Of a stretch of DNA of 64,000 nt, positions 56,643-64,000 are shown one piece after another. The position numbers and the translations under genes are program-made. The notes beneath the pieces are model-generated. The model was not told where the DNA came from. It did no database searches and saw nothing but the letters and a program-made list of their open reading frames with translations. How positions within the stretch are numbered: position 1 is the first letter of the stretch; every line of letters starts with the position of its first letter. Location: assembly GCA_018475625.1 (NCBI GenBank), contig JAAKEZ010000001.1:124001-188000 (forward strand), given 5' to 3'. This DNA comes from Candidatus Bathyarchaeota archaeon A05DMB-2. Its GTDB lineage: Archaea > Thermoproteota > Bathyarchaeia > Bathyarchaeales > Bathycorpusculaceae.

Positions 56643-57146
56643 TCACTTATGGGGTGGGAGGAACCAGTCCCAAGGTTTACCTACACGAGGGTCATCTGTT
56701 TTCCCGTTTATGCTGTTTGGCACTATGGAAGAGTCGTTCCATGGCCTTCTAAGCTCATCAGGTTTTGCGTAGTCGTAAAGTCTGTTTACAAAGTAGACAT
56801 GCTGAGCTGTTTCGTTGCTAACTACTTTGAAGCCGTGCCAGTAATGCCCTGGAATTTTGACGACCTGGAGGTTTTCTCCTGTGGAGACTATTTCGTCAAG
56901 TTCTCCTGTTGCATCGTCGTATGCGCATACTTTGAGAGCGCCCTTGATTACAACAAAGTAGTCTACCTGTCCTCTTTCGTGTTTGTGCCAAGCTCTGACT
57001 ATGTTCGGATAGGTTATGGAAAGGTTTGCTTGAACGATGTTCTCGTCTTCGAAGATGTCTTTCCAGTCTCGTCGGAATATTTCGGTGAAGAAACCTCTTT
57101 CGTCGGGAATACGCTTTAATGGCCTAATTATTATGCCTGCCAACAT
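56643..57146 (-). CDS. rfbC: dTDP-4-dehydrorhamnose 3,5-epimerase-like cupin
   Basis: 167 residues of the RmlC type: RIPDERGFFTEIFRRDW, then NLSITYPNIVRAWHKHERGQVDYFVVIKGALKVCAYDD, with the catalytic base His in RAWHKHERGQ. The ending KPWDWFLPPH is unusual and longer than typical. It would epimerise dTDP-4-keto-6-deoxyglucose at C3 and C5. It has a one-base gap to the SDR gene (stop TAA, then ATG), indicating one operon. Confidence 0.87.
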   Translation of the reverse strand: MLAGIIIRPLKRIPDERGFFTEIFRRDWKDIFEDENIVQANLSITYPNIVRAWHKHERGQVDYFVVIKGALKVCAYDDATGELDEIVSTGENLQVVKIPGHYWHGFKVVSNETAQHVYFVNRLYDYAKPDELRRPWNDSSIVPNSINGKTDDPRVGKPWDWFLPPHK

Positions 57147-57233
57147 TTTTTATTCCAACTTTAGTTTTTAGCTTGCATCGTGTTTCTAAATCATATTTAA
57201 TAATTATCATTTTAAAATTCGGATTCTTGATTC

Positions 57234-58289
57234 TTAAACTTCAACTTCCGAGTAATCTCCGATATGAAGCTTAGTAGCGCTGTTTTGTTTTTTAGTTACT
57301 TTTGCGTTTTTGCCTACGAGACTTTCTTCCAAGCGTTCCACGTTTTTAACAATAACGTTTTCTAGGATTACGCAGTATTCAAGGTTGGAGTTTAAGATTT
57401 GGGAGTTATCTCCGACGCTAGTGTATGGTCCTATAAACGAGTCCTCTACCACAGTGTTTTTACCGATGATGCATGGTCCACGGATGGTGCTATTTAATAT
57501 TCTTGCTTCTCTGTCGACCTTGACTCTTCCTTCAATAGTGCTGTTACTTATACTTCCTTTAACATCTTCTTCTATATACTCGTCTAAGATTTTAGCGTTA
57601 GCTGAGAGTATATCATCCTTTTTACCGGTGTCCAGCCACCATGAGTCAAGGATTTCAGCTTTGACCTTAAAACCCCTGTTTACCAGCTCTTGTACAGCGT
57701 CAGTTATTTCAAGCTCTCCCCGCCACGAAGGCTTTATTCGCGCTATGGCTTTGTGTATCTTGCTGGAGAAAATGTACGTTCCAATTATGGCGAGGTTGCC
57801 CATGGGTGTTTTAGGTTTTTCCACCAATCTAACAATATTCCCATTTTTATCCAGTTGAGCTATCCCGAAGTTTGAGGGATCATCCACTTCCTTGAGAATG
57901 ATTAGCGCATCAAGCTGTTCTTTCTGGAACTTTTCTACAAAAGTACTCAATGCCTGACCAGTCACGTTATCGCCCAAGCACATCACGAATGAATCTTGAG
58001 CGAGAAATGACTGAGCAGTTTTAACCGCATGGGCTAAACCGAGAGGTTCTTGAGGAATATAAGTAACGTCGAGTTTCCATTTTGAGCCATCGCCGACATA
58101 GTCTTTAACGTACTGGCCAGTTTCGGGGGCAGTTATTATGCCCGCCTTCTTTATGCCTGTTTCAGCCACTTGATCAAGCACGTAGCCAAGGATAGGCTTG
58201 TTTGCCACTGGAATGAGTTGTTTGGCGCACGTGAAAGTTAAAGGTCGCAGTCTAGTGCCTTTGCCTCCGCTAAGCACAAGTGCCTTCAT
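57234..58289 (-). CDS. rfbA: Glucose-1-phosphate thymidylyltransferase, long archaeal form
   Basis: 351 residues. ALVLSGGKGTRLRPLTFTCAKQLIPVANKP is the nucleotidyl-transferase signature, LGDNVTGQ a metal motif, VEKPKTP the donor loop. From about 245 a left-handed beta-helix follows (ILNSTIRGPCIIGKNTVVEDSFIGPYTSVGDNSQ), a C-terminal extension common in archaea. It activates glucose-1-phosphate with dTTP as the first step to dTDP-rhamnose. It starts the rfb operon; the region 58290-58420 upstream has TATA-like T/A stretches. Confidence 0.88.
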   Translation of the reverse strand: MKALVLSGGKGTRLRPLTFTCAKQLIPVANKPILGYVLDQVAETGIKKAGIITAPETGQYVKDYVGDGSKWKLDVTYIPQEPLGLAHAVKTAQSFLAQDSFVMCLGDNVTGQALSTFVEKFQKEQLDALIILKEVDDPSNFGIAQLDKNGNIVRLVEKPKTPMGNLAIIGTYIFSSKIHKAIARIKPSWRGELEITDAVQELVNRGFKVKAEILDSWWLDTGKKDDILSANAKILDEYIEEDVKGSISNSTIEGRVKVDREARILNSTIRGPCIIGKNTVVEDSFIGPYTSVGDNSQILNSNLEYCVILENVIVKNVERLEESLVGKNAKVTKKQNSATKLHIGDYSEVEV

Positions 58290-58420
58290 ATTGACCCCCT
58301 AAATCTATAATTACAAGTTATATTAACACTTGCGTATCGCCCAGATATTGCTCCGACTTTTTGTTCAGCAGCCAATTTAAATGGCAGTCGTTTATTTAAT
58401 CACTATCGATCTTTAGTAGA

Positions 58421-59731
58421 CTAAGTAACATAAAATTTACTTTGCACATACTTCATAGCGCTCTCTACGCAATTATCCATGTTTAGATACTTAAACTCGG
58501 CAAATCTCCCAACTAAGCCTATTCCATTTGAGTTAAAATATTCTTTAACTATTTTCAGATTTTCTTTGTAATCGAGGTTGCTTATGACGTAGGCATATTC
58601 CATTCTTTTTGTCTTGAGAAAACAAACGTCTTTCTTTATTATTAGTTTAAGCGTAGCTAAATCATCAATTACACGTTCCTCTATTTCTTCGTCCTTCATT
58701 TTCCATATTTTATCTTCGAAGTTGCAAGTTATCTCTGCCAGAACTGCTGATTTCATATCTGGTGCGACGTTTGGACTGTAATTAGAAGGAAAGCTCACTC
58801 GATGCGGCATCACTTCTTTTTCTGGAATATAAAGCCATGATAGATCGTTGATTTTATTTTTATTTATGCCTATCATTACCGTTATAAGCGAGTTATATTT
58901 TAAATTGCTGACGGTTCTTTTGACCTCTTTTGGGGCATTAATTGCTCTGATCAATCTATGAATTGGAATCGTGGAAATTACATGATCAAATAGCTTTTCT
59001 TGTTTCCCATCGGAGACCACCCATTTGTCGTCTTCTTTTCTTATTTTCTTTACGTCATAATTTTTGGTTATTTGGCCTACTGTTTTTCTTTCAAGAGATT
59101 TTGTTAACGCTTCAATTCCGCCTGTTTTGGGGTAATAGAAGTATAGTTGATGAAGGTATCCTTCTGTTTCGATTCCTAAAGATGATTTTATTATATCTTC
59201 GACGGGAGGGGCGGGGATACGTTCCACCCAGTCTAACCCTATTTTCTCTAAAGGATACTTCCAGATTTTCCTGTTATAAGGAATAAGGTATTTTTCGGAT
59301 ATTCCTTTGCCGAAAGTGTGATAGAACCAATCTTTCAGGTTTGTTGGCTTTGTTTTTACTTTTTCTTTGCTTATTAAGTTCTGAATAAAGGAGTTAAGAC
59401 ATTCAAAGTTGTCTTCTTTAGGCAAGTCGGCAAGTCCATTTTCAAAAGGATATTTTACGTAGTGACTTTTATAGAGAACTTTTGTGTTTCTTCTATTCTT
59501 AATTCTGTTGTCATTTAGAAAGCTTAACATGAAATTCAATACTTCTTTGTTCTTTGAAAAAATTACATGCGAACCACCGAAATCAAAAGAAAAACCATCT
59601 TCATGCAACGTTCTCATTAAACCACCGCATTCCCGTTCTTTTTCCAAGATTTCAAAATTTGTTCCTTTTTGATTTAATAAGTAGCCTATAGTTAACCCTG
59701 TTAATCCACCTCCTAGTATTCCTATTGAAAT
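58421..59731 (-). CDS. FAD oxidoreductase, UDP-galactopyranose-mutase/amine-oxidase-like, with non-canonical start
   Basis: About 436 residues if it starts at ATT 59731 (M-SIGILGGGLTGL). The nucleotide-binding motif GILGGGLTGLTIGYLL is encoded at 59676-59722, upstream of the first TTG (59647), and there is no in-frame ATG, GTG or TTG before it back to a stop near 59800. The rest is a flavoprotein: KERECGGLMRTL, DFGGSHVIF, then ISTIPIHRLI and a C-terminal GLVGRFAEFKYLNMDNC. Such enzymes in glycan clusters rearrange sugar rings or oxidise intermediates. Alternatives are a start elsewhere with a frameshift, or decay. Confidence 0.7.
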   Translation of the reverse strand: MSIGILGGGLTGLTIGYLLNQKGTNFEILEKERECGGLMRTLHEDGFSFDFGGSHVIFSKNKEVLNFMLSFLNDNRIKNRRNTKVLYKSHYVKYPFENGLADLPKEDNFECLNSFIQNLISKEKVKTKPTNLKDWFYHTFGKGISEKYLIPYNRKIWKYPLEKIGLDWVERIPAPPVEDIIKSSLGIETEGYLHQLYFYYPKTGGIEALTKSLERKTVGQITKNYDVKKIRKEDDKWVVSDGKQEKLFDHVISTIPIHRLIRAINAPKEVKRTVSNLKYNSLITVMIGINKNKINDLSWLYIPEKEVMPHRVSFPSNYSPNVAPDMKSAVLAEITCNFEDKIWKMKDEEIEERVIDDLATLKLIIKKDVCFLKTKRMEYAYVISNLDYKENLKIVKEYFNSNGIGLVGRFAEFKYLNMDNCVESAMKYVQSKFYVT

Positions 59732-59762
59732 TTGTTGCCTGTTCGTAATTTGATGTTTATGG

Positions 59763-60515
59763 CTAAGATTTTTTTCCGAGGACGTAAACGGTATCTCCGA
59801 TTAAGCGGTCAAAAGTAACTTTTAGGTCAACATATTTGAATAATTCGCGGAGATCTTCCTTAGTCCAAACATGAAAATGTGTGTAAACGTAAGGGTTTAT
59901 GCGGATATTTCTCAAAAATTGTTCTTTACTGCAACGCCAATCCATATCTTCGTCCCAATTTCTCACAAACTCTTCTGTGTGCGTCATATCGTATTGACTT
60001 ATTTTAAATTTATAGTCGTTCACTAAATGTCGTAACTGTGTTCTCTTTCTTTTATGGTCAAACGTGAAGCGTTTATCAGGTATTCCACACATGATAACGC
60101 CACCACTCTTGACAACTCTTCTCCACTCTATTAGTGCTTTAATGGGATCTGCAATATGTTCAAGAACATGTGTGGAACAGATAAAATCAAACTCATTATC
60201 GCGAGCAAAATACAAATTAGTAGCGTCCGTATTGTAGTCCACTTTGGTTGCTTCTCCTAAGTAGGCTTCAACAACATTAACATCTATGAGCTCCGAAGAT
60301 TGTCTTACCAGATTTTGAAATATCCACCTCAGATCGCCACCTATCCGAATGCCTCTTTTGTTTTGGAAGTAAGGTATCAACTTTTTTTCCTCTTTGTGTG
60401 TTGAATGAAATAATTTCCACAATAGAGGGTGACATATTACCCACAGTTTGCGTGGGATATTTCGCCAATTGCTATTAAGAAAAGCACTCGCTATTTTAGG
60501 TATCTCATCGATCAT
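59763..60515 (-). CDS. SAM-dependent methyltransferase, class I
   Basis: 250 residues. The SAM site is marked by an Ile-Gly-Gly-Asp loop near residue 55 and by FDFICSTHVLEHIADPIKALIEWRRVVKSGGVIMC, the usual post-II motif. The first 45 residues are hydrophobic-helical and probably bind the membrane. It would methylate a sugar or lipid-linked glycan. It ends 31 bp before the flavoprotein start and follows the GT4 gene by three bases, so it is in the same operon. Confidence 0.85.
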   Translation of the reverse strand: MIDEIPKIASAFLNSNWRNIPRKLWVICHPLLWKLFHSTHKEEKKLIPYFQNKRGIRIGGDLRWIFQNLVRQSSELIDVNVVEAYLGEATKVDYNTDATNLYFARDNEFDFICSTHVLEHIADPIKALIEWRRVVKSGGVIMCGIPDKRFTFDHKRKRTQLRHLVNDYKFKISQYDMTHTEEFVRNWDEDMDWRCSKEQFLRNIRINPYVYTHFHVWTKEDLRELFKYVDLKVTFDRLIGDTVYVLGKKS

Positions 60516-60518
60516 GAT

Positions 60519-61625
60519 CTATTGAGCCTTGCTAAATAGTTTTTCAACTTTGTCTGTAGTTTTTTCCCAAGTAAACTGTTTTGCTGTTACCGGTCCTTCT
60601 TTTCTAAAAGCCTCTCTTAACTCTTCATCTTCCAGCAATTTCAACGTGGCTTCTGCTAGTCGTTTCGGATCGTATGGCGGAACGACTAAGCAATTCTTTT
60701 CATGAACTGCATAGTCTTCTGTTCCATAAGGCGTGGTGACAATGGGTGTTCCGCAAGCCATAGCTTCTAGTGGATATAAGGGGAAACTCTCATACCACGA
60801 TGGGCACATGATGACATCAACTGACGAATATAATCTTGCCAATTGATCGTCTGATGGTGCTTTGATAAATTCATAAGGCACATCTGACTTGTACGAGGGT
60901 TGCTCTAATCCAAACGCGACAAATTTCACATCAGCCCTTTCTTTCGCTATCAATTTCATCGCTTCCAATGCTTCAGGAAAACCCTTCCATTTTGCCTGCT
61001 TTGCAAAACACATGACTCTAAATTCATTCGATACCCTTTCAACGTCTCTTGGATAAAAAACATCATGATCTATTGCCGGATTGACTATGGGTAAATCATA
61101 TCCATATCTATCTTCCATCTGTTTTTTTAACCAAATAGAATTAACAAACTTGTTTAGAGGCAGATGATATGTTTTCTCAGCCATTTTAATCAGGCGTGTG
61201 TCGTCAAAAAAATAAGGTTCATAATGCTGCATATGATAAAAAGGTAGACCCTTTCTACTTTCTGAGACTGAAAAAGCGGAAAAACAATAAGTTGCAACAT
61301 TAATGTCACAATCAGGAATCGCCTTTGCTAAAGCTTTAATTTGATTAGGAAGTCTCGCAACTCGTGCTCTATTGGTGTAGCCACTGGGAAGAAATTTAAC
61401 CAATCGCCTCAGTGTAGGTTCAACATTTTTTTGCACACGTCCTGCCCCAACGTAATTAGTCTCAGCTTTTAGAGGAAACCAAGCGTGATCTTTTTCGTTT
61501 CCCAGACTAGTCACCGTCACATGATGTCCTCTCTGAACCAAGCGATTTACAATCTCAAAGAGAACGCGAGTACCCCCAGTTAGAGATGTGTTAAAAAATG
61601 CATAGTTTATTCTTAATTTGGTCAT
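60519..61625 (-). CDS. GT4-family glycosyltransferase
   Basis: 368 residues from ATG 61625 (a TTG at 61628 precedes it). The N domain has INYAFFNTSLTGGTRVLFEIVNRLVQRGHHV. The C domain has VMCFAKQAKWKGFPEALEAM (donor phosphate) and CPSWYESFPLYPLEAMACGTPIVTTPYGTEDYA with the E-x7-E motif. The chain is typical in length for GT4. It adds a sugar in the surface glycan. Three bases separate it from the methyltransferase gene. Confidence 0.9.
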   Translation of the reverse strand: MTKLRINYAFFNTSLTGGTRVLFEIVNRLVQRGHHVTVTSLGNEKDHAWFPLKAETNYVGAGRVQKNVEPTLRRLVKFLPSGYTNRARVARLPNQIKALAKAIPDCDINVATYCFSAFSVSESRKGLPFYHMQHYEPYFFDDTRLIKMAEKTYHLPLNKFVNSIWLKKQMEDRYGYDLPIVNPAIDHDVFYPRDVERVSNEFRVMCFAKQAKWKGFPEALEAMKLIAKERADVKFVAFGLEQPSYKSDVPYEFIKAPSDDQLARLYSSVDVIMCPSWYESFPLYPLEAMACGTPIVTTPYGTEDYAVHEKNCLVVPPYDPKRLAEATLKLLEDEELREAFRKEGPVTAKQFTWEKTTDKVEKLFSKAQ

Positions 61626-61788
61626 CAAGATTCACTTGTTTTATTGGCTAATATTAATTTAACTGAGAGCATACTAACTTAAACCACGTCTTAAGAGAAA
61701 GATAACCATTGAAAAAGAGACAATACATGAAATTGCAATCCCCTCGGGACTCAATTAAATAGGCACCTATGTTTAGCATCATCGGTTT

Positions 61789-64000
61789 TCATAACCGACC
61801 TTGAATTCGCCGCAAAACTTTCAAGAGACCCCAACGCACTCTATCGATTGTCAGCACCAAACACGTCATCACCGCACCAATTGAAAGTATTGAAATTACT
61901 GTTCCGATCACGAAATATTTCTCCGGAGAATATTCTATTGTTACAGAGAAAACGCCTGTTCTATTTATCCAAAATCCATTCATCATAGAAGATATTGGAA
62001 TATTGGAATACCAATTCCCATCAGTGTTCGCACACCAGAGACCGTTGTACGGTTCAGAAAAAACAAGCATGAATGGACTAGTTGCATTAACATGAACTAG
62101 ATATTTGGTTGGATTTATTTCCGTGTAATTTACTACGAAAGGCAATTTTGCACTGTCTTCAATTACACCACCAGTGTTCTGTCTATCACCAGTCGAGATT
62201 AAAACAGTTTTGATGTTAGACGAGGACAAAAGTTCACTGATCTTTGATGTGTAATAATCCATGTCTTGTTGAGGTATTAGAGATACTACGTTAATTGCGT
62301 TGAACCCATTATCATTGGTTACAGTAAGAGAGTGCTTTCCTCTAGTCAATGTAATGTTTCCAATATTAACCCATTTGAATCCGTTCAAGGTCTGCGTCTT
62401 TGAGTAAGTTGATCCTACTTTTTGGTCATCAACACTTACAGAGATTTTCCCCCCGGAAGGATTTTCCAAAATTCTAACCCAAGTTTCATAAGTTGCCGAT
62501 TCATTCAATACCAATGGAATGTTAAAAGCTGCATCGTTTGTAGACGTAAAAACTATCCCTTGATTAAGGTCAAAGTCATATTTGAGTCCTCCCTGAAATT
62601 GACTCAAGACCACTTGGCTCCAATAGTAATCAGAAGAAGTCTCTTTACGCCACGATGTTAAAGGATAGGTTTCTGTCAGGATATTAAATGGCGCAACGTA
62701 ATACTTCTGACCAATTGTATCTAGAACAAGGTCAGTGAAATCTTTATCACCATAGAATAATAATATAGTCTTTTCACCAGAGAATTTTAAGAAATTATCA
62801 AGGTGTTCAAAGCTAAACGGGAATTGTTCAAGAAAAATCCAAGAATAATTGTTAAGCGCATTCTGCATAATTTCACTCAATGCATTTAACGAATCCAACC
62901 CACCAACTACTAGTATTGTGCTGTTTAAAGCATAAACATACTGCAAATCTTTATTGTTTTCAAAAAGGAACAGATTGTTTTCATTAAACACAAGATCTAA
63001 ATCTTTCTGTGTCAGAAGATTATTATATAAAGATTGATGTTCTGCGAAATCCCAAGTGTCATTATGAAATACAATGTATCGTACATTAGCTAAAGAAAGC
63101 AAATTACCTATATTTTGAGAACTATTATCAATCAAATAAGTATGAACTAAATTACCAAAAAAGCCCATATTAGTGGAAGGTACAGTTCCCCAGCCATAAG
63201 ACAGCACGGGCGTAGATACAGCAAAGTATTCAGGCTTATTCGTGAAATTACTGCCCCATGTAACAGCCGCGCTTTGAGGGAAAAAAATAGTCCTAAAATC
63301 CCCAGTTTGATTAACAAGAAAGTTATTCATACTCTTATATTGCAATGGCAATTCGGTTGGTGTAACTGAACCATTCATATTCCCAGTAATAAGCGGATAA
63401 CTGCTAACCCCAGCTGAAATAACTAACAAGATGCACAAAACTGCACCATATATTTTTTGCCGCAATAATTTATGTACACCAAAATGTGAAAGAATTTTTT
63501 TCCATGATTGCAATGCTACAGTTGATGCTGGCTTGTCACCCACAGAGACATAAACTAAACCTTGAACTTTACCAAACACGTCCGCGATTACAAGCCCACA
63601 TAAGAGAGAATATGCCAAGCTTACAACAATAACAAATAAACTCGGATATTTTAGTATCATATCGAACAATGACTGCAAGCATATTATTTTTGGGAATTGA
63701 GAAGATAACCATAAATAGAAACCACCGAATGGTGCAGATGTGCCCTTCCCCAAAAAAACTGAAATTATTGAAAGTACCAACAGAGTCTGGACAATTTTAT
63801 CCTCTGGTTTCTTTAAGATGCTCAACAAAGCGACCGCAGGTATTATTATGGCTGCTACCCAAATCGATGCAAAAATGCCTGAAGGCACAAAAAATGGTTG
63901 CGGATACCAAACATTCACTATTATATTAAATAATGACGGACTATTAGCTACAATAGTGCTAGTTGACGTTATTGCCCAATACGCTGATGGTTTGACCTTA
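61789..64000 (-). CDS. Large membrane protein, GT-C-like, with extracellular carbohydrate-binding-like domain (5' end outside)
   Basis: At least 737 codons; the frame is open through the right edge (VKPSAYWAITSTSTIVA continues past a GTG at 63918), so the start is outside. The first about 130 visible residues contain three to four membrane helices. An ectodomain follows with N-x-S/T sites, and near residue 490 a jelly-roll-like domain (VRILENPSGGKISVSVDD and RGKHSLTVTNDNGFNAINVV), then a C-terminal membrane helix and a basic tail. It resembles large archaeal GT-C or glycan-modifying membrane proteins. Function unknown. Confidence 0.75.
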   Translation of the reverse strand, partial: KVKPSAYWAITSTSTIVANSPSLFNIIVNVWYPQPFFVPSGIFASIWVAAIIIPAVALLSILKKPEDKIVQTLLVLSIISVFLGKGTSAPFGGFYLWLSSQFPKIICLQSLFDMILKYPSLFVIVVSLAYSLLCGLVIADVFGKVQGLVYVSVGDKPASTVALQSWKKILSHFGVHKLLRQKIYGAVLCILLVISAGVSSYPLITGNMNGSVTPTELPLQYKSMNNFLVNQTGDFRTIFFPQSAAVTWGSNFTNKPEYFAVSTPVLSYGWGTVPSTNMGFFGNLVHTYLIDNSSQNIGNLLSLANVRYIVFHNDTWDFAEHQSLYNNLLTQKDLDLVFNENNLFLFENNKDLQYVYALNSTILVVGGLDSLNALSEIMQNALNNYSWIFLEQFPFSFEHLDNFLKFSGEKTILLFYGDKDFTDLVLDTIGQKYYVAPFNILTETYPLTSWRKETSSDYYWSQVVLSQFQGGLKYDFDLNQGIVFTSTNDAAFNIPLVLNESATYETWVRILENPSGGKISVSVDDQKVGSTYSKTQTLNGFKWVNIGNITLTRGKHSLTVTNDNGFNAINVVSLIPQQDMDYYTSKISELLSSSNIKTVLISTGDRQNTGGVIEDSAKLPFVVNYTEINPTKYLVHVNATSPFMLVFSEPYNGLWCANTDGNWYSNIPISSMMNGFWINRTGVFSVTIEYSPEKYFVIGTVISILSIGAVMTCLVLTIDRVRWGLLKVLRRIQGRL

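Noticed and set aside
1-64000. CRISPR arrays, rRNA genes, replication origin
   Set aside because: No regularly spaced repeats, no rRNA-like sequence and no ORB-like repeats beside a Cdc6 gene were seen.

Overview
The window is chromosomal DNA from an archaeon, most likely an uncultivated member of the Thermoproteota (TACK) and plausibly Bathyarchaeia-like. The lineage is inferred from gene content, not from a marker tree. The archaeal signs are the order secE-spt5-rpl11-rpl1-rpl10, RNase P protein 4 (Rpp21-like), a DTD2-type D-aminoacyl-tRNA deacylase, pantoate kinase with archaeal CoaD, TrmB-family regulators, a class III (type IV) pilin with its A24 peptidase, and a complete ESCRT-type cell division operon (CdvA, two CdvB-type proteins, CdvC). 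Gene starts are a mix of ATG, GTG and TTG, and neighbours often overlap as TTGA, ATGA or TAATG.

Layout. 1-4.7 kb: the end of a glycosyltransferase, a 701-residue TrmB-family regulator, a divergent secreted protein, a short TrmB-like protein, tRNA-Thr(CGT) and a zinc protein. 4.8-6.4 kb: pilin and prepilin peptidase. 6.5-12.9 kb: a PfkB kinase, a fluoride-export operon (crcB-DUF190) behind a fluoride riboswitch, an unusual operon of an alpha/alpha-toroid repeat protein, a DUF6062-like Cys/His protein and an MFS transporter, then a GlmU-like enzyme. 13.2-18.3 kb: a winged-helix protein with MobB, then the Cdv operon. 18.8-28.1 kb: a NosD-type surface protein, DUF362, a JAMM protease with a small zinc protein and an Lhr-type helicase, and a CoA operon (ECF S-component, pantoate kinase, CoaD). 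28.2-43.2 kb: core metabolism (MetE-like, carbamoyltransferase, cysteine synthase, pyruvate kinase), translation and transcription genes, and more surface proteins. 43.2-64 kb: a long minus-strand surface-glycan region with glycosyltransferases of GT2, GT4 and GT-C type, dTDP-sugar enzymes (RmlA, RmlC, RmlD, an SDR), a methyltransferase, a UDP-galactopyranose-mutase-like flavoprotein and large membrane proteins. It begins with a decayed tandem copy of a GT2-ATPase pair.

The most interesting signals lie between genes. Three unlinked surface-protein genes (starts at 18926, 35158, 37168) each carry two copies of a 16-bp palindrome, consensus GTCAAGAAANCTTGAC, just upstream of a T-rich promoter element; this looks like an undescribed regulon. 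A 72-73 bp element with inverted-repeat ends occurs twice, in opposite orientation, with 49 identical bases (12955-13027 and 34990-35061). The large TrmB-type regulator has a C-terminal domain resembling the secreted protein encoded divergently beside it. Several genes are unusual: an FAD oxidoreductase whose dinucleotide-binding motif lies upstream of any ATG, GTG or TTG; an SDR epimerase with the YxxxK lysine replaced by serine; and uL10 lacking the usual acidic tail, with no L12 gene next to it.
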